The notes under the pieces were generated by a model. The model was given only the letters and a program-made list of their open reading frames with translations. It ran no database searches and was not told the origin of the DNA. From positions 4,631,501 to 4,695,500 of the forward strand of contig NZ_CP108581.1 of the NCBI RefSeq assembly GCF_036010665.1: a stretch of DNA of 64,000 nt. Direction: 5' to 3'. Of the stretch, positions 23,789 to 32,257 are shown one piece after another. Numbering within the stretch: position 1 is the stretch's first letter; every line of letters begins with the position of its first letter. The DNA is from Microbispora sp. NBC_01189. GTDB taxonomy: Bacteria; Actinomycetota; Actinomycetes; Streptosporangiales; Streptosporangiaceae. The translations under genes were made by a program, and so were the position numbers.

Positions 23789-25941
23789 CGTGCCGCCTCC
23801 GCCCAGCGCAGCCCCGGTTCCGACGCCGACAGCGGGGGCCCGGCCACGCGGAGGGGCGCCCGTGCCTTCAGCAGCATCTCCTCGAACTCCTCGGCGGGAT
23901 CGGAGTCGAGCACGATCGCGCCGCCCGCCCCCACGGTCAGGCCCTCGGCGGTGACCACGGCGGTGCGGATCACGATGTTGAGGTCGGCCGTGCCGTTGTG
24001 GCCGAGGAAGCCGATGGCCCCGGAGTAGACGCCGCGCGCCGTCTGCTCCATCTCGTCGAGGATCTCCATCGTGCGCAGCTTGGGCGCGCCGGTCATCGAC
24101 CCGCCGGGGAAGCACGCGGTGACGCAGCCGATCGCGTCGACGTCCGGCCGCAGCGTGCCCTGGATCGTGGACACCAGCTGGTGGACGGTCGCGTACGTCT
24201 CGACCGCCATGTAGCTGGGCACGTGGACGGAGCCGACCTCGCAGACCCGCCCGAGGTCGTTGCGCAGCAGGTCGACGATCATCAGGTTCTCGGCCCTGAC
24301 CTTGGGGTCGGTCGTCAGCCGGGCCCGCAGCCGCAGGTCCTCCCGGCGGCCGCGCCCCCGGGCCGCGGTGCCCTTGATCGGTTTCGTCTCCACGGTCCGG
24401 TCCGGCCGGATCCGCAGGAACCGCTCGGGGGACGAGCAGAGCACGGCGAAGCCGCCCAGCCGCAGAAAGGCCGCGTACGGCGCGGGATTGGACGCGCGCT
24501 GCGCGAGATACAGCTCCAGCGGGTCGCCGGTCACGGGCAGCCGGGTCTGGGTGGTCAGGCAGATCTCGTAGCTCTCGCCCTCGCGCAGCTTGCCCCGGCA
24601 CGCCTCGACGTCGCGCAGGTAGCCGTCCCTGGCGCGGAGCAGGCCGGGCTCGGGGTCGTGGCCGTCGGCGGCGGGCGCGTCGGCACCCGGCGGCGGCCGC
24701 CACCGGGCGAGTTGCCGTTCGGCGCGGGCCAGCCAGGACGACGCGGCGGGGTCGTCCGGCGACCGGGTCAGCGCGATGAGGTGGGTGGTCCGCTGCTCGT
24801 GGTCGACCACCACCAGGCGGGTGGCCGACAGCCACACCGCGTCGGGCGTGGCGGCGCGGTGCCGGCACGGCGAGCCCAGCTCGGCCCTCAGCTCGTAGCC
24901 GAAGTAGCCCACGTATCCGCTGGTGAGGTCGAAGGGCACGTCGGGGACGTCGAGGACCGGCTCGGCGAGCCGCGCCCGGAGGGCCTCGAAGATCGACTCA
25001 GGGGCGGTGACGGTCTCCCGGCCCGGCCCGCTCCGGATCGTGAGCCCCTCGCTGACGGAGTAGCTCAGGATCTCGCCGTCCCGGCCCTCCGGCGCGCCGA
25101 GGAAGGAGAACCGCGACAGGCCGGGCTCCACCCGGCTGCTGTCCAGCCAGAACGCGTGCTCCAGACCGCCGAACAGGTCCGTGAACGCCGCCGCCGTGTC
25201 CACCTCGTACGGCACCACGCGGTGCAGCAGCCGCCACGGACGGGCGGCGGCGGGCGGCGTCCCGGACGCGAGGGGCGCCGGCGGGACGGCCGCCCGTCGC
25301 GGCGCCCGAGCCGAGGGCAGCGACCTGGGAGACCTGGGGGACCTGCCCTGCTCCGCCAGCGCCTTCGCCGCGAGGCGGCCGAAGTTCTCGACCAGTTGGG
25401 CGCCGTGCTCGGTCGCGATCGACTCGGGGTGGAACTGCACCCCCCACAGGGGGCGCTCCCGATGCCGCAGCCCCATGAGCACGCCGTCCTCCGCCCACGC
25501 CGTCGGCGTGAGGGAGGCGGGCAGGCCCTCCTCCGGCACGCACAGCGAGTGGTAGCGCACCGCCTGGAAGTCCTGCGGCAGCCCCTGGAAGAGGTCCTCG
25601 CCGGTGTGCCGCACACGGGTCAGGTGACCGTGCCGCGGCCGGGGCGCGGGCACCACGTCGGCTCCCGAGAGCAACGCGATCGCCTGGTGGCCGAGGCAGA
25701 CCCCGAGAAGCGGGACCGTGGTGCGCGCCACCACCTGCCGGACGGCGCCGAGGTCGCGGTCCCGGCCCGGATGGCCGGGGCCGGGGGAGACGACGATCGC
25801 GTCGAACTCCCCGATGTCCAGACCGGGCCACGCGGCGTCGTCGTTGGTCACCACCGTCGGCTCCGTGCCGTACACCCGGGCCATCAGTTGGAAGAGGTTG
25901 TAGGTGTACGAATCATGGTTGTCGATCAGTAGCGTACGCAT
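23785..25941 (-). CDS. pabAB: Aminodeoxychorismate synthase, PabA-PabB fusion
   Basis: A 718-residue fusion of glutamine amidotransferase (about 1-195; nucleophile GVCLGHQA, His in QFHPES) and a chorismate-binding component (about 240-700). The motif PIKGTAARG with Lys523 is the PabB signature; anthranilate and ADIC synthases have Ala at that position, so the product should be 4-amino-4-deoxychorismate. FPGGSMTGAPK and SGAIGFLGHNG are conserved active-site segments. The fused form is typical of antibiotic clusters that need extra p-aminobenzoate or p-aminophenylalanine. No lyase (PabC) or mutase/dehydrogenase (PapB/PapC) is in the window. I choose the ATG at 25941 (GAGGGA upstream); one at 25953 is also possible. 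It is the first gene of the long minus-strand operon. Confidence 0.93.
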   Translation of the reverse strand: MRTLLIDNHDSYTYNLFQLMARVYGTEPTVVTNDDAAWPGLDIGEFDAIVVSPGPGHPGRDRDLGAVRQVVARTTVPLLGVCLGHQAIALLSGADVVPAPRPRHGHLTRVRHTGEDLFQGLPQDFQAVRYHSLCVPEEGLPASLTPTAWAEDGVLMGLRHRERPLWGVQFHPESIATEHGAQLVENFGRLAAKALAEQGRSPRSPRSLPSARAPRRAAVPPAPLASGTPPAAARPWRLLHRVVPYEVDTAAAFTDLFGGLEHAFWLDSSRVEPGLSRFSFLGAPEGRDGEILSYSVSEGLTIRSGPGRETVTAPESIFEALRARLAEPVLDVPDVPFDLTSGYVGYFGYELRAELGSPCRHRAATPDAVWLSATRLVVVDHEQRTTHLIALTRSPDDPAASSWLARAERQLARWRPPPGADAPAADGHDPEPGLLRARDGYLRDVEACRGKLREGESYEICLTTQTRLPVTGDPLELYLAQRASNPAPYAAFLRLGGFAVLCSSPERFLRIRPDRTVETKPIKGTAARGRGRREDLRLRARLTTDPKVRAENLMIVDLLRNDLGRVCEVGSVHVPSYMAVETYATVHQLVSTIQGTLRPDVDAIGCVTACFPGGSMTGAPKLRTMEILDEMEQTARGVYSGAIGFLGHNGTADLNIVIRTAVVTAEGLTVGAGGAIVLDSDPAEEFEEMLLKARAPLRVAGPPLSASEPGLRWAEAAR

Positions 25942-25975
25942 ACGGTCCCTCATCTCGACCAGTGAAGCTACGACT

Positions 25976-26004
25976 TGCATAAACCGCAGCCTGGTCGCGG
26001 ACAA
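25976..26004 (-). promoter_or_regulatory. Weak candidate promoter for the minus-strand operon
   Basis: On the minus strand TTGTCC (26004-25999) is followed after 17 bases by TATGCA (25981-25976), about 35 bases before the pabAB start. The -10 match is poor, so this is only a candidate. Confidence 0.25.
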
Positions 26005-26021
26005 TGCGAAAAGAGTGAGGT

Positions 26022-26060
26022 GAGAGCGGGCCGAGAGCGGGGCCCGGCGGGCGAGAGCGG
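26022..26060 (+). promoter_or_regulatory. GAGAGCGG direct repeats in divergent promoter region
   Basis: Three copies of GAGAGCGG begin at 26022, 26033 and 26053, between the divergent pabAB operon and the SatP-like gene. The first two have an 11-base period, heptamer plus four bases, which is the arrangement bound by SARP-family regulators. The third is 20 bases on rather than 22. No SARP gene is in the window. Confidence 0.4.
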
Positions 26061-26130
26061 ATTGATACGGCAATGGATATCCGTCGCGAATACGTTCACG
26101 AGGCCAGAATCCCGGCGACCGGAGAGTCCT

Positions 26131-26805
26131 ATGACCGCCACTGAAATCCCCGTACTCCCCGACCTCAACCACTCGACGGAGCGGGCCAGCGCCGGAAAGC
26201 AGCCGGCGACCGCCGACCCGGGCCTCCTCGGGTACCCCGCCTTCGCGACCGCGGCGTTCGCGCTGGCCCTGTTCCTGACCGGCTTCAACCAGGTCACCAT
26301 CCCCAGCACGCTCGCCGCCCCGCTGCCGATCATGAGCCTCTGCGGCGTGCTCCTCATCGGCGCCACCGTCTGGGCCGTCCGCCGCGGCGACGGCTGGCAG
26401 GCGACCATGTTCGGCCTGTTCGGCGCCTTTTGGCTGAGCTTCTCCATGCTCGTGTTCGGCCTCGTCAACAGCTGGTTCGGCCAGCTCCCGGAGCCCGCGC
26501 AGCGCGGCGCCCAGGCCAACTTCATCCTGGTCTGGCTCGGGCTCATGACCGTGGTGACCCTCACCACGCTCCGCCTTCCGAAGATCTTCGGGCTGCTGTT
26601 CCTCGTCATCGACTTCTCGCTGCTGACGCTGTTCGTCGCCGTCAGCGTGGCGCGGCCCGGTGCCGCGGGTGACCCGTGGATCCTGCCCTTCGGCATCATC
26701 GCGATTTTCTCGATGCCGCTGATCGGCATGTACCTGTTCGCCGGCTCACTGAACTCCTTCCTCGGCGGCAAGATGTTCCCGGTGGGCAAGCCGTTCAAGA
26801 GCTGA
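26131..26805 (+). CDS. GPR1/FUN34/YaaH (SatP-like) membrane transporter
   Basis: A 224-residue protein with six predicted hydrophobic helices (about 42-60, 70-85, 95-115, 130-148, 155-175, 185-205). Size and layout match the acetate/succinate transporter family SatP, and the C-terminal LIGMYLFAGSLNSFLGGK resembles it. The family motif N-P-A-P-L-G-L is divergent here (DPGLLGYPAF). GGAGAG precedes the ATG at 26131. It is transcribed away from the biosynthetic operon across the repeat-bearing region. It could move acetate, another small acid, or a related metabolite; the divergent motif makes the substrate uncertain. Confidence 0.82.
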   Translation: MTATEIPVLPDLNHSTERASAGKQPATADPGLLGYPAFATAAFALALFLTGFNQVTIPSTLAAPLPIMSLCGVLLIGATVWAVRRGDGWQATMFGLFGAFWLSFSMLVFGLVNSWFGQLPEPAQRGAQANFILVWLGLMTVVTLTTLRLPKIFGLLFLVIDFSLLTLFVAVSVARPGAAGDPWILPFGIIAIFSMPLIGMYLFAGSLNSFLGGKMFPVGKPFKS

Positions 26806-26921
26806 AACCTTATTCCAGCCCTGCGAACGGTCCGGAAAGAACGAAAACCACTCGATCAGGCGGGCGTCGGAGAAGGGCGCCCGCCGAGATCGGGTAATTC
26901 GCCGATTGAGGAGTGGAAAGC

Positions 26922-28556
26922 GTGACCGTATACAACCGCCGGGGATTCCTGGCCGGTGCGGCGGCGGCCGGGGCCGGCCTGGCCTCGGGGGTCGCCCTGG
27001 GCGGCACACCGGCGTCCGCCGGAACCGCGGGCCTGACCACCGGCACAACCGCCGGCACCCGGTGCGTGCCCGAGTTCGGCCCCTTCGTCGTCCGGCCCGG
27101 CGACCCCCGCTTCGACAGCCTGCGCAGCGGGCACAACACCCGCTTCACCGGTTCGCCCGACCAGGTCACCGTGGTGGGCTCGGCCGAGCAGGTCGTCGAC
27201 GCGGTCGGCGCGGCCGTGGCGGCGGGCAGGCGGCTGGTCGCCCGCTCCGGCGGCCACTGCATGGAGGACTTCACCACCACCCCGGACGTCAAGGCGGTCG
27301 TTGACCTGTCCCAGATGACGGCGGTCTACCACGACGTGCGGCGCGGGGCCTTCGCCGTGGAGCCCGGCGCCCTCGTCGGCGAGGTGGCCGAGACCCTCTT
27401 CAAGGGCTGGGGCGTGATGATCCCCTTCACCGGCTGCGCGACCGTCGGCGTCGGCGGGCACATCCCCGGCGGCGGCTACGGCTTCTTCTCCCGCAAGCAC
27501 GGGCTCAGCGTCGACCACCTGAACGCGGTCGAGGTCGTCACCGTCGACGCCTCGGGCAGGCCCCGCCTCATCGTCGCCACCGACAGCCCGTCCGACCCCG
27601 ACCGCGACCTGTTCTGGGCGCACACCGGCGGCGGCGCGGGCAACTTCGGCATCGTCACCCGCTACTGGTTCAGGACGCCGGGCGTGACGTCCGCCGACCC
27701 CGCCAGGCTCCTGCCCCGGACCGGCAACCAGCGGGCCCGCCTGCTCATGTGGTCGTGGGACGCGATGACCGAGCAGGCCTTCACCACCCTGGTCGGTAAC
27801 TACTGCACCTGGTACCAGAACAACAGCGCGCCGGGCAGCCCGGCGGTGAACCTGTGGGGCACGCTCACCACCAACCACCGCTCGGCCGGGACGATGATGC
27901 TGCTGGCCGGCGTGGACGAGTCGGTGCCGAACGGCCAGGCGATGCTCGACGCCCACTTCGCCGCCGTCACCTCCGGCGTCGGCGTCGAACCGATGGTCGA
28001 CGTCCAGGAGACCACCGCCTGGCTCGACCCCCGCAACTGGGTCAGCGACCCCGCCGGACGCCAGAAGAACAAGACCGCCGACCTGCGCCGCAGCTACACG
28101 CCCGCGCAGATCGCGACGCTCTGGCGGCACCTCAGCGACGACTCCTACTACAACCCCAACGCCCTGGTGAACATCACCGGCTTCGGCGGGCGGATCAACA
28201 GCGTGGCGCCCGGCGCGACCGCCGCCGTCCACCGTGACTCCGTCCTGCGGGTCTACTTCACCGCCGGCGGCTGGAGCAGCGCGTACGAGGACGAGACCAA
28301 CATGGCGTGGGTCCGGAACCTCTACCGGGAGCTCTACCAGGACACCGGCGGGGTGCCGGTGCCGAACGCCGTCAACGCCGGGGCGTTCGTCAACTACCCC
28401 GACAGGGACCTCGCCGACCCGGCGTGGAACACCTCCGGCACTCCCTGGCACGCGCTCTACTACCGCGACAACTACCCCAGACTGCAGCGGATCAAGAAGC
28501 GGTACGACCCGCGCAACGTCTTCCGGCACGGCCTGTCCATCGGCCTGCCCTCCTAG
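26922..28556 (+). CDS. Tat-exported BBE-type FAD oxidase
   Basis: A 544-residue FAD-linked oxidase with a twin-arginine signal (NRRGFLAGAAAAGAG, cleavage likely after ASA near residue 35). The FAD domain has RSGGH (His for 8-alpha linkage) and GCATVGVGGHIPGGGYGF (Cys for 6-S-cysteinyl linkage), so bicovalent FAD is expected, as in berberine-bridge-like and sugar oxidases. The C-terminal BBE element YYRDNYPRLQRIKKRYDPRNVF is intact. GAGGAG stands eight bases before the GTG at 26922, which I prefer to the in-frame GTG at 26913. The next gene is an MFS exporter, so a final oxidation outside the membrane after export is plausible; it might alternatively oxidise a sugar. Confidence 0.92.
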   Translation: MTVYNRRGFLAGAAAAGAGLASGVALGGTPASAGTAGLTTGTTAGTRCVPEFGPFVVRPGDPRFDSLRSGHNTRFTGSPDQVTVVGSAEQVVDAVGAAVAAGRRLVARSGGHCMEDFTTTPDVKAVVDLSQMTAVYHDVRRGAFAVEPGALVGEVAETLFKGWGVMIPFTGCATVGVGGHIPGGGYGFFSRKHGLSVDHLNAVEVVTVDASGRPRLIVATDSPSDPDRDLFWAHTGGGAGNFGIVTRYWFRTPGVTSADPARLLPRTGNQRARLLMWSWDAMTEQAFTTLVGNYCTWYQNNSAPGSPAVNLWGTLTTNHRSAGTMMLLAGVDESVPNGQAMLDAHFAAVTSGVGVEPMVDVQETTAWLDPRNWVSDPAGRQKNKTADLRRSYTPAQIATLWRHLSDDSYYNPNALVNITGFGGRINSVAPGATAAVHRDSVLRVYFTAGGWSSAYEDETNMAWVRNLYRELYQDTGGVPVPNAVNAGAFVNYPDRDLADPAWNTSGTPWHALYYRDNYPRLQRIKKRYDPRNVFRHGLSIGLPS

Positions 28557-28609
28557 CACGAAGCACACCCCCCGCGCCCGCGGCGCGAATCCGGAGCCGG
28601 AGGATCTCC

Positions 28610-30055
28610 ATGCTCACTCATCCGTCAACCCGGACCGTCTCCGACGGAATCAGGGGCAAGAGCCTGATCGCCCTGTCCGTCGTGGTGGCCTTCTGGGCGC
28701 TCATCATGGTCGACGAGATGGTGATCAGCATCTCGCTGGCCGGGATCGGTCAGGCGCTCCAGATGTCCCAGGCCGAGCTCTCCTGGGTCGTCAACGCCTA
28801 CCTTCTCCCGTACGGCGGCCTGCTGCTGCTCGGCGGCAGAGCCGGTGACATCCTCGGCAAGCGCCGGGTGTTCGTCGCGGGCGTCGCCTTCTACACCGCG
28901 GGCTGCCTGGCCCGCGCGCTCGCTCCGGACGCCTGGCTGGTCATCGCGGCCCGGGGAGCCCAGGGCGTCGGCGCGGCGCTCGCCACGCCGTGCGTGCTGG
29001 CTCTGATCGTCAGCATGTTCGAGGAGGGCCCGCTGCGCCGCCGGGCGATCAGCGCGTACACGGTCGCGGGCGGCGCGGGCGCGGCCGTCGGGCTGATGCT
29101 GGTGGGGCTGCTCGGCACGATCAGTTCCTGGCGCGTGGTGCTGCTGCCCAGCGCGGTCTTCGGCCTCGTCCTGCTGGTGCTGGGCCCGATGGTGATCGCC
29201 GAGACACCGCGCCGTCCCGGGCGGTTCGACCTCGCGGGCGCGCTGAGCGCCACCCTGGGCATCGTCGCGATCGTCTACGGGCTCACCACCTCGCAGGGCG
29301 GCGACTGGCTCAACGGCTGGGTGATCGGCTCCGTCGTCGCCGGCCTGGTGCTCCTCGCGCTGTTCGTGCTGATCAGCAGGCGGGCCAGGCAGCCGCTGCT
29401 CGACCTGAGGCTGTTCACCGACCGGAGCCGCGTCGGGGCCTACCTGGTGCTGATGATCACGCCGGGCGCGCAGATCGGCCTGTTCTTCTACCTCAGCCAG
29501 TATTTCCAGATCGTCCTCGGCTACAGCACCCTGACCACCGCGTTCGCCTTCCTGGCCGTCTCCGTCGGCATGACCGGCGCGGCGAGCCTCGCCGTCCGCC
29601 TCGAACCCAGGATCGGCGGGCGGATGGTCGCGCTGATCGGCGCGGTGCTGCTGCTGATCTCCAACGCCTGGCTGCTGCGGATGGACATCGGCGACGGCTA
29701 CTGGACCGGTGTGCTGCCCTCGCTGGTGCTCGTGGGGGCCGGCGTCGCCATGGCGATCATCCCCGCGTTCAGCCGCGCCACCTCGGGCGTCGAGAGCGAG
29801 GACGCCGGTGCGGCCTCCAGCGTGGTGAGCATGGTGCAGAACGTCGGGTCGTCCCTCGCTCTCGCCGTGATCGTGGTCATCGCCACCGCGGCGAGCACCC
29901 GCGCGACCGAGCACCCGCCGGCCGGCCTCTCCAAGGAGGCCCTCGACGGGTACGTGTTCAGCCAGGGCATGCAGGCGACCTTCCTGACAGGCGCGGGCTT
30001 CGCCGTGGCGGCGCTGCTCGCCGCCCTGATCATCGGCAGGTCCCGGACCTCCTGA
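28610..30055 (+). CDS. MFS drug exporter, DHA2 (14-helix) type
   Basis: A 481-residue integral membrane protein with about 14 hydrophobic segments. The motif between helices 2 and 3 is GGRAGDILGKRRVF, and the antiporter-type segment YTVAGGAGAAVGLMLVGLL (motif C-like) follows in helix 5. This matches proton-driven drug efflux pumps of the EmrB/QacA class. GGAGG precedes the ATG at 28610. It follows the Tat-exported oxidase by 53 bases and probably exports a product or confers resistance. The downstream CGNR-type protein begins 9 bases after it and may be co-transcribed. Confidence 0.92.
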   Translation: MLTHPSTRTVSDGIRGKSLIALSVVVAFWALIMVDEMVISISLAGIGQALQMSQAELSWVVNAYLLPYGGLLLLGGRAGDILGKRRVFVAGVAFYTAGCLARALAPDAWLVIAARGAQGVGAALATPCVLALIVSMFEEGPLRRRAISAYTVAGGAGAAVGLMLVGLLGTISSWRVVLLPSAVFGLVLLVLGPMVIAETPRRPGRFDLAGALSATLGIVAIVYGLTTSQGGDWLNGWVIGSVVAGLVLLALFVLISRRARQPLLDLRLFTDRSRVGAYLVLMITPGAQIGLFFYLSQYFQIVLGYSTLTTAFAFLAVSVGMTGAASLAVRLEPRIGGRMVALIGAVLLLISNAWLLRMDIGDGYWTGVLPSLVLVGAGVAMAIIPAFSRATSGVESEDAGAASSVVSMVQNVGSSLALAVIVVIATAASTRATEHPPAGLSKEALDGYVFSQGMQATFLTGAGFAVAALLAALIIGRSRTS

Positions 30056-30064
30056 GAGCCCGCG

Positions 30065-30535
30065 ATGAGCTACCGCCAGCCGCTTGAGGAGACCAGGCTC
30101 CTGGAGTCGTTCGCGAACACGATCGACGTCGAACGCGGCGCCGATCTCCTGGAGAGCGTGGAGGGCATGCGCGCCTGGCTGACCGCGCAGGGGCTGCCCG
30201 CCAACGTCACACCGCACGACCTGGCCCGCGCCCGCACCCTGCGGCAGGGCCTGCGGGCCCGGCTGCTCGCCGACGGCGAGCCGCCGGACCGCCGGTCGAC
30301 GGCCGCGGCGAACGCCGTCCTGGACGGTCTCGCGCTCCGCTCCGACGACCCGCTCGCCGCCATCGCCCGCGCCTGGCTCGCCACCACCGCGGGCGGTGAG
30401 TGGCCGCGCCTGAAGCGCTGTCCCGACCGGCGGTGCGGCTGGGTCTTCTGGGACGGCTCCCGCGACGGCACCCGCACCCGCTGCTCCCGCCCGCCCATGC
30501 TTATCGAACACGCTTATAGGACTACAGTTATATAA
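30065..30535 (+). CDS. CGNR/ABATE-domain protein with altered C-terminus
   Basis: A 156-residue protein. The N-terminal ABATE-type region (LLESFANTIDVERGADLLES... HDLARARTLRQGLRARLL) and LKRCPDRRCGWVFWDGSRDGTRTRCS match the start of the CGNR zinc-finger. In this family the next residues are normally a CGNR motif with a basic tail; here they are replaced by RPPMLIEHAYRTTVI, and the stop lies inside the 43-bp palindrome. So two of the usual four metal ligands are lost. It starts 9 bases after the MFS gene. CGNR proteins are probably transcription regulators, so this copy may be non-functional or dominant-negative. Sequence past about 30495 seems to have been replaced by foreign DNA. Confidence 0.75.
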   Translation: MSYRQPLEETRLLESFANTIDVERGADLLESVEGMRAWLTAQGLPANVTPHDLARARTLRQGLRARLLADGEPPDRRSTAAANAVLDGLALRSDDPLAAIARAWLATTAGGEWPRLKRCPDRRCGWVFWDGSRDGTRTRCSRPPMLIEHAYRTTVI

Positions 30536-30553
30536 ACTGTAGTCCTATAAGCG
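30511..30553. promoter_or_regulatory. 43-bp perfect palindrome before ATPase gene
   Basis: Arms CGCTTATAGGACTACAGTT (30511-30529) and its exact reverse complement (30535-30553) flank ATATA. It is strikingly AT-rich for this genome and ends 10 bases before the ATPase GTG. It probably contains the promoter and an operator of that gene; a hairpin in RNA is also possible. Confidence 0.85.
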
Positions 30554-30563
30554 GGGGGCGCAC

Positions 30564-32036
30564 GTGGACAAGCCGGCCGAGATGTTCGACCGTGACTACG
30601 AGTGGTCGGCGCTGCGGCGGTTCATCACCGATGAACAGCCCGGCGCCACACTCGGCGTGGTCTCCGGTCGGCGCCGCCAGGGCAAGACCTTCCTGCTGGA
30701 CGCCGCCTGCCGTGCCGCGGGCGGCTTCTACTTCGCCGCGACCGAGGCGGCGAACGCCGAGTCCCTGCGCCGGTTGAGCGCCGCGCTCACCGCCCATGTC
30801 CGGCCCGCCGTCCCCTATCACTTCGCCGGCTGGTCGGAGGCCCTGGACGCGCTGCTCGACCTCGGCGCCGAGCGGCCGACCCCGGTCGTCATCGACGAGT
30901 TCCCCTACCTCGCGCGGGCCAACCCGGAGCTGCCGTCCCTTCTCCAGGAGGCGTTCCGGCCCATGCGGGACCAGCGAACCCGGTCACGCACCCGGTTGCT
31001 GCTGTGCGGCTCGGCCCTCTCCTTCATGGGCCGGCTGCTGTCCGGCAACGCCCCGCTGCGCGGGCGTGCGGGGCTGGAGATGCTGGTCCGCCCCCTGGAC
31101 CACCGTCTGGCCGCCGAGTTCTGGGAGATCTCCGATCCCGCGCTGGCCCTGAAGGTCAACGCGGTCGTCGGCGGCACCCCCGCCTATCGTCGTGAGTTCG
31201 CGCGGGGTGACACGCCGTCGGGACCGGAGGACTTCGACGACTGGGTGATCCGTACGGTGCTCAACCCCGAGACGCCTCTCTTCCGCGAGGCCCGCTATCT
31301 CCTCGCCGAGGAGCCTGACCTGCGCGACAGCGCCCTGTACCTGTCCGTCCTGGCGGCCGTCGCCGACGGCAACGCGACGCGCGGGGGAGTGGCCGGCTAT
31401 CTGGAGCGCAAGGCGACGGACATCGCGCATCCGATCAATGTCCTGGAGGACGCCGGCCTGCTGCACCGCGACGCGGACGCCTTCCGGGACAACCGCGCCA
31501 CCTACCGCATCTCCGAGCCGTTGATCCGCTTCTACCACGCCATCATGCGCCCGGTCTGGGACCAGCTGGAGCGGCCCGGCAGCGCCGGACGGGTGTGGCA
31601 GGCCAGCCGGCGCCGCTTCGTCAGCAACGTCCTGGGCCCCCACTTCGAGCAGACCTGCCGCGACTGGGCGCTGCACCACGCCGATCCCGACCTGTTCGGC
31701 GGCCTGCCCGCCCGCGTCGGTCACGGGGTGGTCTACGACCCGAAGGCCAGGACCGGCCACGAGGTCGACGTGGCCGTGGTCGGCATCGCCGACGGCGGCA
31801 AACCGCCGCTCCTGGCCTTCGGCGAAGCCAAATGGAACGACACGCTGGGAATCGCCCACATCGAACGACTCCAGCACATCCGCGACCTGATCGCCGCGTC
31901 CGGCCGTTACGACACGACGCGTACCCGTCTCGTCTGCTTCAGCGGCAGCGGATTCAACGAAAAGGCGGTGGCCCAGGCGAGCGCCTCACCTGATGTGCAC
32001 CTGATCGACCTGCCGGCCCTGTACGGCCGGAGCTGA
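30564..32036 (+). CDS. AAA ATPase with C-terminal PD-(D/E)xK-like domain (ATPase_2/DUF234 type)
   Basis: A 490-residue STAND-like ATPase. Walker A is GRRRQGKTF near residue 33, Walker B PVVIDEFPYL near 112, then LLLCGSALSFM, a sensor-like segment. A winged-helix region (AVADGNATRGGVAGYLERKATDIAHPINVLEDAGLL) follows, and the C-terminal DUF234-like part has HEVDVAVVG (Asp402) and GEAKW (Glu421, Lys423), the D...ExK pattern of restriction-like nucleases. The GTG start lies just after the palindrome. This family is common in archaea and actinomycetes and its function is poorly known; toxin, defence or genome-maintenance roles have been proposed. The whole unit looks like an inserted cassette. Confidence 0.85.
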   Translation: MDKPAEMFDRDYEWSALRRFITDEQPGATLGVVSGRRRQGKTFLLDAACRAAGGFYFAATEAANAESLRRLSAALTAHVRPAVPYHFAGWSEALDALLDLGAERPTPVVIDEFPYLARANPELPSLLQEAFRPMRDQRTRSRTRLLLCGSALSFMGRLLSGNAPLRGRAGLEMLVRPLDHRLAAEFWEISDPALALKVNAVVGGTPAYRREFARGDTPSGPEDFDDWVIRTVLNPETPLFREARYLLAEEPDLRDSALYLSVLAAVADGNATRGGVAGYLERKATDIAHPINVLEDAGLLHRDADAFRDNRATYRISEPLIRFYHAIMRPVWDQLERPGSAGRVWQASRRRFVSNVLGPHFEQTCRDWALHHADPDLFGGLPARVGHGVVYDPKARTGHEVDVAVVGIADGGKPPLLAFGEAKWNDTLGIAHIERLQHIRDLIAASGRYDTTRTRLVCFSGSGFNEKAVAQASASPDVHLIDLPALYGRS

Positions 32037-32051
32037 CACGGGTCGGCCCGG

Positions 32052-32257
32052 CGTGACCGGGTCTGGGCGCGCCCGCCCGCCGCGCAGGCGGCCGACCTGG
32101 GCGAGTTCGCCGGATGGGCGGACGCCGAGCGCCTGGTGCTCAACCTCCACCGTGCCTACGCCGAGGCCGAAGGCGGCGAGGTGGATCTCCTCGCCGCCTT
32201 GGGCGACGCCGTGACCTGGCACGGCGGGCCGCTGCCGACCTCAGTCCGAGGCCGGCG
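32052..32257 (+). pseudogene. Possible gene remnant downstream of the ATPase
   Basis: One frame here reads DLGEFAGWADAERLVLNLHR, then AYAEAEGGEVDLLAALGDAV and TWHGGPLP, a helical-looking protein tail without a convincing start or ribosome site, before running into the GH3 gene end. I do not recognise it. It may be the end of a gene interrupted by the ATPase cassette, or chance coding in GC-rich DNA. Confidence 0.25.

Noticed and set aside
23785-25941. PabAB considered as anthranilate synthase or PhzE-type ADIC synthase
   Set aside because: The PIKGT motif has Lys where TrpE and PhzE have Ala; domain order amidotransferase then chorismate-binding also fits PabAB.
30486-32081. CCCGCCCGCC at 30486 and 32072 as target-site duplication of the ATPase cassette
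   Set aside because: The 10-mer is low-complexity GC and joining the flanks does not restore a CGNR motif.
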